A DNA stretch of 64,000 nucleotides from Mangrovibrevibacter kandeliae (GCF_024519155.1 NZ_JANIFJ010000004.1:248001-312000); one strand, 5' to 3'. Counted from the first letter of the stretch, positions 1 to 9,659 are shown. Notes: generated by a model from the sequence alone, not told the origin. Numbers and translations: made by a program.

Positions 1-464
1 CGACCCGCGGTCAGATGTTCTGGCTCGACGAGGGCCTGCCCTCGACGCTGCGCCCGCGCAGCCGCCCCCGCACCACGCTGACGCCGACCCTCGTCACCCG
101 CGACGGCCGCCCGGCGATCGCCATCGGCACGCCCGGCGGCGACCAGCAGGACCAGTGGCCGCTCGTCGTGCTCCTGCGCCGGCTGTTGCACGGCCAGGGC
201 CTGCAGCGGGCGATCGACGCGCCGATGTTCCACTCGCGGCACTTCCCGGGGTCGTTCTATCCGCGCGACTACCAGCCGAACCGCCTGCTGATCGAAGGTC
301 GTCACGACGCCGGTGTACTGGACGCCCTGCGCGGCCGCGGGCACGATCTCACAGTCACCGAGGACTGGGCGCTCGGCCGCGTCTGCGCCGTCGAGAGCGA
401 CAGGTCGCTCGTCCGCGCGGCAGCGACGCCCCGCCACATGCAGAGCTACGCGATCGCGCGGTGA
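1..464 (+). CDS. Gamma-glutamyltransferase family protein, C-terminal part (cut by window start)
   Basis: The reading frame is already open at base 3 and about 154 residues remain. They contain G-T-P-G-G-D-Q-Q-D-Q, the conserved segment of the small catalytic subunit of gamma-glutamyltransferase-like N-terminal-nucleophile hydrolases, followed by the usual P-M-F-H-S stretch. Such enzymes cleave or transfer gamma-glutamyl or related acyl groups, usually in the periplasm. The nucleophilic Thr and the large subunit lie outside the window, so activity and signal peptide cannot be judged. The gene converges on the leftward peptide-transport operon. Family assignment is good; substrate is unknown. 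Confidence 0.8.
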   Translation, partial: TRGQMFWLDEGLPSTLRPRSRPRTTLTPTLVTRDGRPAIAIGTPGGDQQDQWPLVVLLRRLLHGQGLQRAIDAPMFHSRHFPGSFYPRDYQPNRLLIEGRHDAGVLDALRGRGHDLTVTEDWALGRVCAVESDRSLVRAAATPRHMQSYAIAR

Positions 465-472
465 GGCCTCAG

Positions 473-513
473 GCGATCGTGCGACGGCGCGCCGGTCCTC
501 ACGGGACGATCGC
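473..513 (+). terminator. Weak inverted repeat after the gamma-glutamyltransferase gene
   Basis: GCGATCGT (473-480) and ACGATCGC (506-513) are perfect 8-bp arms around a 25-nt loop, 9 nt after the stop codon, between two convergent genes. There is no T tract, so it is only a possible transcript end. The rest of 465-677 shows no gene. Confidence 0.25.
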
Positions 514-677
514 TTGCGCCGTTTGAGGTCAGGCGCGCGGCCCGATCGGCATCGATCGAGTCTCGCCGCCGATCTTCCATAAGCACGGCATCCTCGGACG
601 GAACGACATCGGCAGGCCGGGCGCCGCGGCGCGTTCGGCCATCCTCGTCGCGTCTGCCGCCGCGGCGGGGGGTCGGC

Positions 678-1694
678 TCAGGTGCGGTCGGAGAAGTGGC
701 AGGCCGCCCAGTGGTCCGGGCGCACCTCCGCCAGCGGCGGCGTCACCTCGGCACAGATCCCCTGCGCCATCCAGCACCGGGTCCGGAAGGGGCAGCCGGA
801 CGGCGGATCGATCGGGCTCGGCACCTCGCCCTTGAGCACGATGCGCTCACGCCCGCGCACGCCGCCTTCGCCGGGAATGGCCGACAGGAGGGCCTTGGTG
901 TAGGGCATCCGCGGGTCGGCGTAGAGTTCCTCGGCCTTCGCCACCTCGACCAGCTTGCCGAGATACATCACCCCGACGCGGTCGCTGAAATACTCGACGA
1001 CGGACAGGTCGTGCGCGATGAAGAGGTAGGTGAGCCCGAACTCCGCCTGCAGCTCCGACAGGAGGTTCAGCACCTGCGCCTGAACCGACACGTCGAGCGC
1101 CGAGACCGGTTCGTCGGCCAGGATGAACTTCGGCCGGAGCGCGAGGGCCCGGGCGATGCCGATCCGCTGGCGCTGGCCGCCGCTGAATTCGTGCGGATGG
1201 CGATCGAGATGCTCGCGGCGCAAGCCGACCCGCTCCACCAGCCACTCGACGCGCTCGCGCCGCTCCGGCCGGGGGAGGTCGCGCTGGATGTCGAGCCCCT
1301 CGGCGATCAGCTCGCGCACCGTCATCCGAGGATCGAGCGAACTCATCGGGTCCTGGAAGATCACCTGCAGGTCCTTGCGCCGGCGGCGCAAGCGCCGGCG
1401 CGAGAGGGAGGCGAGATCCTCGCCCTCGAACCGGACCTCGCCGGCGGTCGGCGTCTCGAGCCGCACGATCGAGCGGGCGAGGGTCGACTTGCCGCAGCCG
1501 GATTCGCCCACGAGGCCGAAGGTCTCGCCCCTGAAGATGCTGAAGGAGACGTCGTCGACCGCCTTCACCCATTGGGTTCGGCCGGAGAGGAGGCCGCCGC
1601 CGACGGGGAAATGGGTCTTGAGGTTGCGCACCTCGAGGATCGGGTCCGCCTCGCGCGCCGCAGGCGACGTCATGGGTTCGGCGGTGGTCGTCAC
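678..1694 (-). CDS. Dipeptide/oligopeptide ABC transporter ATP-binding protein, DppF/OppF type
   Basis: The 338-residue protein is one of two ATPases powering the peptide importer of this operon at the inner membrane face. It shows Walker A ([12 protein letters not shown]), the ABC signature ([15 protein letters not shown]), Walker B ([12 protein letters not shown]), the H-loop (FIAHDLS), and near the C-terminus the oligopeptide-transporter tail with the Cys pattern G-C-P-F-R-T-R-C. Its start overlaps the end of the DppD-type gene by 4 nt (ATGA), so the two are translationally coupled. It is the last gene of the operon. Family certain; transported peptide or amide unknown. Confidence 0.93.
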   Translation of the reverse strand: MTTTAEPMTSPAAREADPILEVRNLKTHFPVGGGLLSGRTQWVKAVDDVSFSIFRGETFGLVGESGCGKSTLARSIVRLETPTAGEVRFEGEDLASLSRRRLRRRRKDLQVIFQDPMSSLDPRMTVRELIAEGLDIQRDLPRPERRERVEWLVERVGLRREHLDRHPHEFSGGQRQRIGIARALALRPKFILADEPVSALDVSVQAQVLNLLSELQAEFGLTYLFIAHDLSVVEYFSDRVGVMYLGKLVEVAKAEELYADPRMPYTKALLSAIPGEGGVRGRERIVLKGEVPSPIDPPSGCPFRTRCWMAQGICAEVTPPLAEVRPDHWAACHFSDRT

Positions 1695-2722
1695 GGCGTC
1701 GCCCCTCCCTCATAAAGCCAGCAGGCCACCAGGCGTCCGTCGCCCGGGTCCTTCAGGGGCGGCATTGCGGTGCAGACCTCCATCATGTGCGGACAGCGGG
1801 ACTGGAACGGGCAGCCCTGCGGCATGGCGAGCGGCGCCGGCACCGCGCCCGGGATCGCCTGCAGCGGGCGTCCCTTCATGCCCGGCTGCGGCATCGAGCC
1901 GAGCAGGCCGACGGTGTAGGGATGCTTGGGGTCGTCGGTGAGCTTGGCGACGCTGCCGCGCTCCATGACCCGGCCGCCATACATGACGATGACCTCCTCG
2001 CAGACCTCCCGCACCACCCCGATGTCGTGGGTGATCAGCAGGACCGCGGTGTCGACCCGCTGCTGCAGGTCGCGCACGAGGTCGAGGATCTGAGCCTGCA
2101 CGGTGACGTCGAGTGCGGTGGTCGGCTCGTCGAGGATCAGGAGGTCCGGCTCGTTGGCGAGGGCGAGCGCGATGGTGACACGCTGGCGCATGCCGCCGGA
2201 CAGCTTGTGCGGATACTCGTTGACGCGCACCTCCGGCGCCGGGATGCCGACCATCCGGAACAGCTCGATGGCGCGCTCCATCGCCTGCTTCCGGCCGATC
2301 GGGCGGTGGGCGAGGATCGCCTCCACCACCTGCGACCCGACGGTGTAGACGGGATTGAGCGCGGCCATCGGGTCCTGGAAGACGAGGCTGATCTCGCCGC
2401 CGCGGATGCGGCGGACGTCACGCTCGGGCAGTTCGACGAGATCGCGCCCCTTGAACAGGATCCGGCCGCCGGCGATGAAGCCCGGCCGGTCGATCAGGCG
2501 CATGATCGACAGCGACGTCACGCTCTTGCCCGAGCCGGATTCGCCGACGATCCCGAGGCTGGCGCCGGCGGCGAGGTCGAAGCTCACGCCATCCACCGCC
2601 CGCACCGTGCCGCCCGAGGTCCTGAAGAAGGTCTGCAGGTTCTCGACCGTGAGCAGGGCCGGCGGCGCCGCTGCGCCGCCGCGGGAGGTCACGGCTTCGG
2701 CCTGGCCGGTTGCCATGCCCAT
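1691..2722 (-). CDS. Dipeptide/oligopeptide ABC transporter ATP-binding protein, DppD/OppD type
   Basis: 343 residues with Walker A ([11 protein letters not shown]), signature ([15 protein letters not shown]), Walker B ([12 protein letters not shown]) and the C-terminal oligopeptide tail (G-C-P-F-Q-S-R-C). It forms the ATPase pair with the downstream DppF-type protein. I chose the ATG at 2722, which shares its A with the TGA of the upstream amidohydrolase gene (TGATG); an in-frame ATG two codons later (2716) is the alternative. The frame is open further upstream, but that part lies inside the amidohydrolase gene and is not conserved protein. Confidence 0.92.
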   Translation of the reverse strand: MGMATGQAEAVTSRGGAAAPPALLTVENLQTFFRTSGGTVRAVDGVSFDLAAGASLGIVGESGSGKSVTSLSIMRLIDRPGFIAGGRILFKGRDLVELPERDVRRIRGGEISLVFQDPMAALNPVYTVGSQVVEAILAHRPIGRKQAMERAIELFRMVGIPAPEVRVNEYPHKLSGGMRQRVTIALALANEPDLLILDEPTTALDVTVQAQILDLVRDLQQRVDTAVLLITHDIGVVREVCEEVIVMYGGRVMERGSVAKLTDDPKHPYTVGLLGSMPQPGMKGRPLQAIPGAVPAPLAMPQGCPFQSRCPHMMEVCTAMPPLKDPGDGRLVACWLYEGGATP

Positions 2723-3975
2723 CAGGCCCGGGCGCTCGGCGTGATCCGCATGTCCGTGCCCTGCATCACCATGCGCACGTCGCGCAGCGCCTTGAGATCG
2801 TCGAGCGGGTTGCCGGCGACCACAAGGACGTCCGAGGCGAGGCCAGGTGCCAGCGTGCCGGCCCTGTCCTCGATGCCGATCGTCCGGGCGGCGAAGCCGG
2901 TGGCCGCGACGATCGCCTCCATCGCGGTCATGCCGCCGCGCTGCATCAGCGCGATCTCGGTCGGCAGGGCATCGACCGGCGTGAAGCGCCAGCCGGCATC
3001 CGTGCCGGCGACGAACTCGACGCCCGCCTGCCGCAGCTGGGCGAACTGGTCGAGATTGTCGTCGAGCATGCGCAGCCAGCGATCGAGGATCGACTGCTCG
3101 GCCGGCGTGCGGTCGGTCTTGGCCTGCATGGCCTCCACCATGTAGCCGCCGACGGCGAGCGTCCCCGTCACCGGGATGCCGGCCTTGCCCAGCTTTTCGG
3201 CCACCGCCGCGTCGAAGATCTGCTCGCCCTTTGCGTTGACGATGAAGCCGGCATGCTCGATCTGGTCCACCCCGGCCTCGATGGCGTACTCGATCGAGGC
3301 CGCGCACAGGCAGTGCGCGGTGATCTTGCGGTCCATCCTGTGCGCCTCGTCGGCGATCGCCGACAGCTCCCGCTGGCTGAAGGCGGGGAGCCAGGAGATG
3401 GTGTTGACCGTGCCGCCGCCGCTCGCCATCACCTTGATGAAGTCGGCGCCGAGGCGGACCATCTCGCGCACCTTCAGGCGCAGCCGCTCCTCGCCGTCCG
3501 CCTCGCCACCCCAGTACCAGGTGTGGCCGCCCGTCACGGTGATCGGCTGGCCGCAGGCGCAGATGCGCGCGCCGCGCCCGTAGCCGAGTTCGAGCGTCCG
3601 GCGGACGTCGATGACCGTGCGGCCGGAGCCGCCGACGTCGCGCACCGACGTGATGCCGGCGTCGAGCGCCTTCGAGGCGGCGAAGCTCGAGGTCGCCACG
3701 AAGACGCCCTCGGTCTCGCGCATGGCGTCTTCCAGCGTCGACCCGTCGCCCGGCAGGTTGAGGTGGACGTGGGTGTCGATCAGACCCGGCAGGATGGTGC
3801 AGCCGGGAAAATCGAGCACCTCGGCGTCGGCCGGAACCAGCTCCTTCGGGGCCTGCCCCTCGAAGACCCCCTTGACGATGCCCCCCTCGACGAGGAGGAC
3901 CGCGTCCTTGAGGGGCGCCTTGCCCGTGCCGTCGATGAGCCGGTCGGCCTTGATCAGAGTTGTCAAAGACGTCAC
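2722..3975 (-). CDS. Metal-dependent amidohydrolase, prolidase/Xaa-Arg carboxypeptidase-like
   Basis: 417 residues of the amidohydrolase superfamily, a TIM-barrel hydrolase with one or two metal ions. Visible metal or active-site motifs in order: ILPGLIDTHVHLN (HxH on strand 1), KVMASGGG (the Lys that is usually carbamylated), TAHCL, QIEHAGF and GTDAGW (the final Asp). The G-Q-P-I-T-V-T-G-G-H segment resembles the subgroup that cleaves C-terminal residues from dipeptides. No signal peptide is seen, so it is probably cytosolic, fitting hydrolysis of imported dipeptides. It sits between the binding-protein gene and the ATPase genes of the operon. Substrate inferred from context only. Confidence 0.85.
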   Translation of the reverse strand: MTSLTTLIKADRLIDGTGKAPLKDAVLLVEGGIVKGVFEGQAPKELVPADAEVLDFPGCTILPGLIDTHVHLNLPGDGSTLEDAMRETEGVFVATSSFAASKALDAGITSVRDVGGSGRTVIDVRRTLELGYGRGARICACGQPITVTGGHTWYWGGEADGEERLRLKVREMVRLGADFIKVMASGGGTVNTISWLPAFSQRELSAIADEAHRMDRKITAHCLCAASIEYAIEAGVDQIEHAGFIVNAKGEQIFDAAVAEKLGKAGIPVTGTLAVGGYMVEAMQAKTDRTPAEQSILDRWLRMLDDNLDQFAQLRQAGVEFVAGTDAGWRFTPVDALPTEIALMQRGGMTAMEAIVAATGFAARTIGIEDRAGTLAPGLASDVLVVAGNPLDDLKALRDVRMVMQGTDMRITPSARA

Positions 3976-4015
3976 TCCACTGGTGTTCGAACTGCTAGGG
4001 GGTGGTGCCGGCCCG

Positions 4016-5605
4016 TCACTTGGCCAGCGACGCCGCGCCGAAATACTCGAAGCCGCCGCCCGAATAGGTCACGCCGGTCAGCTTGTTCGACATCATGACG
4101 AGGTCGATGTTCTCGCGGATCGGCATCATCACCGCCTGCTCCATGATGATCCGCTGCGCGTCGGAGTAGATCTTGACGCGTTTGTCCGGGTCGGTCTCCT
4201 GCTGTCCCTTGTTGATCAGGTCGGTCAGCTCCGGATTGGTGTAGTGGCTCCAGTTGAAGTACTGGTCCGGCAGGAACCACAGGTGCAGCGCGTCGGGATC
4301 GACGGCGATGTACTGCAGCGGGGTCAGCGACATGTCGCCGTGGATGTTGGCCGCGAGCCAGGCCGGCGTCGCCAGCTGCTCGACCTCGGCGTTCATGCCG
4401 GCCTTGCGCAGGTAGCCCTGGATCGCCTGCGCGATGAGCGGGTAATGCGACACGGTCGAGATGGCGGTCAGCTTCAGCGTGAGCTGCTTGCCGTCCTTCT
4501 CCCAGAACTCGCCGGGCTTGGTCCAGCCGGCCGCCTTCAGCGTCTCCGCCGCCTTGTCCGGATCGAAGGGATACATGTCCTCCAGCGACGGGTCGTGGCC
4601 GAACACCTCCTTGACGAGCGGGGTGTTGTTGACCGGGTAGACGCCGGCCTCGGCGAGCTTGATCACGCCCTCGCGGTCGACGGCGTACATGATCGCCCGG
4701 CGCACGGCGACGTCGTCGGTCGGCCACTTCGAGGCGTTGATCGGCGCGAAGATGCCCATGCCGGTGATCGGGACGGACAGGCTGGTGTAGCGCGAGGTCT
4801 GCGGCGACAGCGCCTTCCAGAAGATCCCGGGGGTCTCCTGCATGATCTGCGACTGGCCGCTCTGGAACTGGGCGACACGCGCCTGGGCGTTGGGGACGAT
4901 CTGGAAGGTGATCTTGGCGATGTCCGGCGGACCGGCATGGCCGACGGCGGCCGGACCCCACTGGTACTTCTCGTTGCGCTTCACGACGACGCTCTGGTTC
5001 GGCGTGTAGCTGACGAACTCGAACGGCCCCGTGCCGGTCGGATGCAGGCCGAGATCCTTGCCCCACTTCTTGATGGCGGCCGGCGACTGGATGCCGAGAT
5101 AGGGCTCGCCCATCTGGGCGAGCAGCGGCGCATAGGGCTGGGCGCAGGTGATCTCCACCGTGTACTGGCCGGTCGCCTTGGCCGATTTGCACGGGCCGAG
5201 GAGGTTGAGCCCGATGTTGGACTGGGTGTCCTTGTCGGTGATGTAGTCGATGTTGGCGACCACCGCGGCGGCGTCGAACGGCGTGCCGTCGTGGAAGGTG
5301 ACGTCGTCGCGCAGCTCGAAGGTGTACGTCTTGCCGTCGTCCGACAGCGTCCAGGACTTGGCGAGATGCGGCGTGATCTTCAGGTCGGGCGTCAGCCAGA
5401 CCAGCGTGTCGAACATGTTGACGTCGAGAGGCCCCACGTCGCGCGCACCGGTGGTCGCAGGGTTCAGCGTGTCCACCGGCTCGCCCCAGCCGACCACCAG
5501 CTCGGCGTTCTTGTCGACCGCGGCGGTGTCCGCCTGGGCGAGGGCCGCGTGCGAGGCGACCGAGAGGGCTGCGACGGCGCATGCACGCAGGATCGATTTC
5601 GTCAT
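4016..5605 (-). CDS. Peptide-type ABC transporter substrate-binding protein (SBP_bac_5 family)
   Basis: 529 residues with an N-terminal Sec signal peptide (MTKSILRACAVAALSVASHA...LAQA, cleavage near residue 25). The family-5 pattern follows, including the W-x-x-x-D-D-G-K-T-Y-T-F-E-L-R-D-D-V-T-F-H-D-G segment typical of DppA/OppA proteins. It would capture a peptide, amide or similar ligand in the periplasm and deliver it to the DppB/DppC-type permeases encoded just upstream. Only 40 nt separate it from the next gene, and no strong hairpin is seen there, unlike the other binding-protein genes in this window. Confidence 0.93.
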   Translation of the reverse strand: MTKSILRACAVAALSVASHAALAQADTAAVDKNAELVVGWGEPVDTLNPATTGARDVGPLDVNMFDTLVWLTPDLKITPHLAKSWTLSDDGKTYTFELRDDVTFHDGTPFDAAAVVANIDYITDKDTQSNIGLNLLGPCKSAKATGQYTVEITCAQPYAPLLAQMGEPYLGIQSPAAIKKWGKDLGLHPTGTGPFEFVSYTPNQSVVVKRNEKYQWGPAAVGHAGPPDIAKITFQIVPNAQARVAQFQSGQSQIMQETPGIFWKALSPQTSRYTSLSVPITGMGIFAPINASKWPTDDVAVRRAIMYAVDREGVIKLAEAGVYPVNNTPLVKEVFGHDPSLEDMYPFDPDKAAETLKAAGWTKPGEFWEKDGKQLTLKLTAISTVSHYPLIAQAIQGYLRKAGMNAEVEQLATPAWLAANIHGDMSLTPLQYIAVDPDALHLWFLPDQYFNWSHYTNPELTDLINKGQQETDPDKRVKIYSDAQRIIMEQAVMMPIRENIDLVMMSNKLTGVTYSGGGFEYFGAASLAK

Positions 5606-5644
5606 GTCATGTCTCCTTGGGGCCGGGGGAAAGGATGCGAGGCG

Positions 5645-6562
5645 CTAGTGGCGCGCCAGCGTGGGGTCGAACTCGTCGCGCAGGCCGTCGCCGATGAGGT
5701 TCACCGAGACGACGAAGAGCGAGAGGAAGGCGCCGGGAAAGACGGTGATCCACCAGGCGATGGTGATGTAGACCTGGCCGTCGTTGAGGATCGCGCCCCA
5801 CTCCGGCGTCGGCGGCTGCACGCCGAGGCCGATGAAGCCGAGGGCGGTGATCCACAGGGCGGCGATGCCGAGCCAGGTCGTGGTCAGGACGATGATGCCG
5901 GCCGAGACGTTGGGAAGGATGTGGCGCAGGATGATGCGCAGGTCGCCGGCGCCGAGCGTGACCGCGGCGCCCACATAGGACAGGTGACGCACCTCGGCTG
6001 TCGCCCCCTCGACCATCCGGGCGTAGATCGGCGTCAGGATCGCGGCGATCGCGATCACCCCGTTCAGGAGGCCGGGCCCCAGGATGGCGGTCACCGCCAG
6101 CGCGAGCAGAATGCCCGGGAAGGCGAGCAGCAGGTCGACCAGCCGCATGATGACGAAGCCGACGGGGCCACCGAAGTAGCCGGCCACCAGGCCGATGGTG
6201 GTGCCCGCGACCGCGCCGAGGACGACGACGCAGAGGCTGGCGAAGATCGTCGTGCGCCCGCCGTAGAGGACGCGCGCCAGCATGTCCCGGCCGAAGGCGT
6301 CGGCGCCCATCGGGTGCTCGAAGGATGGTGGCGAGAAGGTCGCCATCGGATCCTGGGCATTGGGATCGAGCGAGGTCAGCAGCGGCGCGGCGAGCACCAG
6401 GAGAACCAGCACCGTGCAGATCAGGAGGCCGACGGACAGGCTGCGGTGCCGCAGCGCCCGCAGAAGCGGATGGCGGCGCCGGGCCGGCACCGTCGCCGGG
6501 TCGGCGGCGGGGCTGCGGGTAGCCGCTTGCGGTGTCTCGGCGGCGGTCTCGAGAGTGGACAT
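5645..6562 (-). CDS. Peptide-type ABC transporter permease, DppC type
   Basis: 305 residues, with a cytoplasmic N-terminus, a first hydrophobic segment near residues 35-57, a conserved periplasmic stretch (HPMGADAFGRDMLARVLYGGR) and five further membrane segments. The EAA-type coupling loop is near G-A-A-V-T-L-G-A-G-D. The start at 6562 is preferred because AAGGAG lies 6 nt upstream. An in-frame ATG at 6577 overlaps the upstream stop as ATGA and would add five residues. Pairs with the DppB-type permease. Confidence 0.92.
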   Translation of the reverse strand: MSTLETAAETPQAATRSPAADPATVPARRRHPLLRALRHRSLSVGLLICTVLVLLVLAAPLLTSLDPNAQDPMATFSPPSFEHPMGADAFGRDMLARVLYGGRTTIFASLCVVVLGAVAGTTIGLVAGYFGGPVGFVIMRLVDLLLAFPGILLALAVTAILGPGLLNGVIAIAAILTPIYARMVEGATAEVRHLSYVGAAVTLGAGDLRIILRHILPNVSAGIIVLTTTWLGIAALWITALGFIGLGVQPPTPEWGAILNDGQVYITIAWWITVFPGAFLSLFVVSVNLIGDGLRDEFDPTLARH

Positions 6563-6573
6563 CGCGCGCTCCT

Positions 6574-7497
6574 TCATCGCCCGGTGATGCGGGGATCGAA
6601 GATCGGGTAGAGCAGATCGACGATGAAGTTGATGAGGGCGTAGAGGATCGCGACGATGAGGACGACGGCCTGCACCGTGAGGTAGTCCTTCGCCAGGATC
6701 GCCTGGACGAGCAGGCGGCCGATGCCGGGACGCGAAAACACCGTCTCGACGATCACCGTGCCCGACAGGAGCTGTCCGAACTGGATTCCGACGATGGTCA
6801 GGATCGGCAGCAGCGCGTTGCGCAGGACGTGGCGCAGGAAGACCTGGGCGCGCGTGATGCCCTTGGCGCGCGCCGTCACGACGTGCCGCTGGACCTGCGC
6901 CGCGATGATCGAGGAGCGCACGAAGCGGGCGTTGAAGCCGATCGTGCCGAGCGCCAGCGTCACCGCGGGCAGCACGAGGCCCTTCCACGAGGTGCCGCCG
7001 ACGACGTCGAACCAGGGCAGCGTCACCGCGAAGAGCAGGATCAGCAGGAGGCCGAGCCAGAAGCTTGGGATCGACATCGCCGTCAGCGCGATGCCCATCG
7101 TCACCGTGTCGGCCGCGCGGTTGCGCCGGACCGCGGCGAAGGCGCCGAGCAGGAACCCGATCCCGACCGACAGCACGAGCCCGGCGAGGGTGAGCTGCAG
7201 CGTCGCCGGAAAGTTCGCCGCGATCAGTGAACTGACGGACTGCTGGTTGCCGTAGGAGTAGCCGAAGTCGCCCCGGAGGACGCCGCCCATCCAGCGCAGG
7301 TACTGCGTCACCAGCGGCTGGTCGAGACCGAGCTGGTGGTGCAGCCGGTCGACCAGCTCGGCGTCGCCGGCATTGGTGCCGAGGAGCGCGATCGCCGGAT
7401 CGCCCGGGATGAGGCGGATCATCAGGAAGACCAGCACGCTGACGCCGAAGGCGAGGGCGACGATGGCGATCAGCCGCTGCAGGAGGTAGGCCCTCAT
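6574..7497 (-). CDS. Peptide-type ABC transporter permease, DppB type
   Basis: 307 residues beginning with the typical MRAYLLQRLIAIVALAFGVS segment (first membrane helix), followed by the R-L-I-P-G-D-P-A loop of DppB/OppB proteins and about five more hydrophobic helices, ending L-L-Y-P-I-F-D-P-R. It forms the membrane channel with the DppC-type protein. Its ATG overlaps the amidase stop by 4 nt, which ties the amidase to transport. Confidence 0.93.
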   Translation of the reverse strand: MRAYLLQRLIAIVALAFGVSVLVFLMIRLIPGDPAIALLGTNAGDAELVDRLHHQLGLDQPLVTQYLRWMGGVLRGDFGYSYGNQQSVSSLIAANFPATLQLTLAGLVLSVGIGFLLGAFAAVRRNRAADTVTMGIALTAMSIPSFWLGLLLILLFAVTLPWFDVVGGTSWKGLVLPAVTLALGTIGFNARFVRSSIIAAQVQRHVVTARAKGITRAQVFLRHVLRNALLPILTIVGIQFGQLLSGTVIVETVFSRPGIGRLLVQAILAKDYLTVQAVVLIVAILYALINFIVDLLYPIFDPRITGR

Positions 7498-8939
7498 GTC
7501 CGGGCCTCCGCAGGGCGGTTCGGCTCGGGCGGCGCGACCTCGCCCAGCGCGGGATGCAGGCTGTGCCAGGAGGTGTGCGCCTCGAATGCCATCGCGGCGG
7601 CGAGGATCGCGGTTTCCCGGAACGGCGCACCGGCGAACTGCAGGCCGGTCGGCAGGCCGTCGCGGCCGAAGCCGTTAAACACCGAGATGGTCGGCGACCC
7701 GGAGAGTACGCCGGCAAGATTCAGCGGCCGGCCGGCATCGCGCGGCAGCATGTATTCGAAGGTGCGGTCGACGTGGGACGCGACGGTGCCGAGGGTCGGC
7801 GCGAGCAGCGCGTCATAGCCACAGGCCAGCGCGCCGAACTGCGCCGCGATGATGGCCCGGATGCGCTGCGCGCGGATGTAGTCGTGTGCCGGCAGCACCG
7901 CGGCGGCGATGCGATGGGCGTGGGCCTTGGCCGCGGTCAGCTCGACGGTGCGGCCGGACGCGATGAAGTCGTCGAAGGCCGCGTAGACCTCGGCCGAGAC
8001 GACGATGTTGGTGACGTCGGCGTAGGGCAGCTCGGGTAGCGAGACGAACTCGACCGTACCGAGGCTCTTCAGCACCTCGAGCGATGCCTCGAAGGCGCTG
8101 CGCACCTCTGCGTCCGCCTGTTCCATGGCCGAGGCGATCACGCCGAAGCGGAAGCCGTTCTGGCGGGCGCTGTCCGGGCGGAACGCCCAGGGCGCGGCGA
8201 GGGTGGTGGGGTCGCGCGGGTCGAGGCCGGTGATCGCCTCCAGCACCAGTCCGCAGTCGCGCGCCGAGCGGCACAGCGGTCCCAGCCGGTCGAGGGTCCA
8301 GCACAGCGTCATCGCGCCGAAGCGGCTGACGCGCCCGAAGGTCGCCCGCAGGCCCGCGGTGCCGGTGAAGGCCGCCGGCAGGAGGATCGAGCCGCCGGTG
8401 TCGCTGCCGATGGCGAACGGCACCAGTCCCGCCGCGACGGCGGCCGCCGGTCCGCTGGACGAGCCGTTGGTCCAGCGCGTCGGATCCCAGGGATTGGCCG
8501 GGGGGCCGCTGAGCGAAGCGTCCGGGTGATCGTAGCCCATGCCGCCTGCAAGCTCGATCGTCGCGAGCTTGGCGACGAGGATCGCGCCGGCGTCGCGCAG
8601 CTTGCGCGTGACGGTCGCCTCCTCGTCGAACTGCTGCGCGGCGAACGGGCGCGCGCCCCAGGTGGTCGGCGCGCCAGTGGCCGCGACGATATCCTTCAAG
8701 CCATAGGGAATGCCGTGCAGCGGGCCGCGATCGAGGCCGGCCCGCAGTTCCGCTTCGGCGAGACGTGCCTCCCGTCGGGCCGTCTCGGGCATCAGGCTGG
8801 CGACCGCATTGAGCGGACGGCCGACCCGCTCCAGGCGATCCAATGCCAGCTCCGTCAGCTCCACCGGCGACAGCTCGGCGCGGCGCAGCATCGCCCCGAG
8901 CGTGCCGATGTCGAGAAAGGCGAGGTGGTCATCCGTCAT
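7494..8939 (-). CDS. Amidase signature-family hydrolase (catalytic residues intact)
   Basis: 481 residues of the amidase signature family, which hydrolyses carboxamides, ureides or related C-N bonds with a Ser-cisSer-Lys triad. All three are present: Lys82 in YGLKDIV, a cis-Ser in the run 160-162 (NGSSSGP), and the nucleophile Ser184 in GSDTGGSI, 24 residues after Ser160 as in known members. There is no signal peptide, so it acts in the cytoplasm. It overlaps both neighbours by 4 nt: an AtzG-like small protein upstream and the transporter permease downstream. The likely role is hydrolysis of the imported compound; AtzE-like or general amidase cannot be told apart here. Confidence 0.9.
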   Translation of the reverse strand: MTDDHLAFLDIGTLGAMLRRAELSPVELTELALDRLERVGRPLNAVASLMPETARREARLAEAELRAGLDRGPLHGIPYGLKDIVAATGAPTTWGARPFAAQQFDEEATVTRKLRDAGAILVAKLATIELAGGMGYDHPDASLSGPPANPWDPTRWTNGSSSGPAAAVAAGLVPFAIGSDTGGSILLPAAFTGTAGLRATFGRVSRFGAMTLCWTLDRLGPLCRSARDCGLVLEAITGLDPRDPTTLAAPWAFRPDSARQNGFRFGVIASAMEQADAEVRSAFEASLEVLKSLGTVEFVSLPELPYADVTNIVVSAEVYAAFDDFIASGRTVELTAAKAHAHRIAAAVLPAHDYIRAQRIRAIIAAQFGALACGYDALLAPTLGTVASHVDRTFEYMLPRDAGRPLNLAGVLSGSPTISVFNGFGRDGLPTGLQFAGAPFRETAILAAAMAFEAHTSWHSLHPALGEVAPPEPNRPAEART

Positions 8940-9211
8940 CGGGAGTCGTCTCCGGCGATGGCGGCGAAGCGGAAGGCGGGCAGATCGCAGTTGCGCAGCG
9001 GAACGCGGTGCAGGGTCTCGGTGCTGCGGATCTGCTGCGCGAGGCAGTCCGCGACGGCCGCCGCCTGAGTCTTGCTCAGAGGCGTCGGGCGCTGCGCCTC
9101 GATCGCTGCGAGCAGGTGGGTCGCGAGCGCCGCCGCCGCCGTCGTGCCGAGGCTCGGATAACCGGTTTCCCCGACACGGTCCGTAGCGGCGGAAGCTTCG
9201 TCGACTGCCAT
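8936..9211 (-). CDS. Small AtzG/GatC-like companion of the amidase
   Basis: 91 residues, helical and without a membrane segment, ending in L-H-R-V-P-L-R-N-C-D-L-P-A-F-R-F. Short proteins with this sort of L-x-N-x-D-x-P tail are commonly encoded next to amidases and act as small subunits, as AtzG does for AtzE and GatC for GatA. The gene overlaps the amidase by 4 nt and is first in the operon. The pairing is inferred from size, tail and position; sequence identity to AtzG is not obvious by eye. Confidence 0.6.
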   Translation of the reverse strand: MAVDEASAATDRVGETGYPSLGTTAAAALATHLLAAIEAQRPTPLSKTQAAAVADCLAQQIRSTETLHRVPLRNCDLPAFRFAAIAGDDSR

Positions 9212-9659
9212 GCGCTGTACGCCTCGCTCGGCTGACTGTTCTACAGATGTGATACAGTCGGCGGCGCGCCCGCCGCTGTCAACACCAATCGATAATCAGT
9301 CTGACTGAATTTTTGGCAGGGCGAGGTGAAGGGCTGACTTAAGGGTAGCGCATCGGCAGGTTCCTGTAATGGTTGCGCCGGGTCGCGCAAACGGGGGCCT
9401 TCGGGTGCGTCTGTCGACGCCAGCAGTGCCGCGCCTCCAGCGCGCAAAGCGTCCTAGTTGACTGGCACATCAACCAACACTGCATCCGCTGCTCGCCGCC
9501 CTACGGGCGGTGCTCGATCCCCTGTCGGGGCCTTTCACGGCATCCGCGACGGTCCTGATCGCGCCGATCCTCCTGCGTCGAGCCGCAACCGCTCCTGCCG
9601 CCGACGGAGCCGGCTGCCTTGGCCCCGGCTGGGGTTAGAGCCGGATCGAACACCGCCGC
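9212..9659. promoter_or_regulatory. Divergent intergenic region between the amidase-transporter operon and the deoR operon
   Basis: No gene is supported in these 448 bases. Dyads that could be operators or leader hairpins: ACAG-t-CGGCGG...CCGCCG-CTGT (9254-9279), about 45 nt upstream of the small amidase-companion gene; TCAGTC-T-GACTGA (9296-9308, perfect 6-1-6); GTTGA...TCAAC (9457-9474); CCGCCC-tac-GGGCGG (9496-9510); CCCC-tgtc-GGGG (9519-9530). A TTGACA hexamer on the minus strand (9282-9277) may be part of the leftward promoter, but no good -10 follows at 17 nt. Confidence 0.4.

Noticed and set aside
3611-6610. A 999-codon open frame on the plus strand opposite the peptide-transport genes
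   Set aside because: It is antisense to well-supported transporter genes, reads as low-complexity His/Arg/Gly/Asp protein with no family motif, and is a typical shadow of GC-rich coding DNA.
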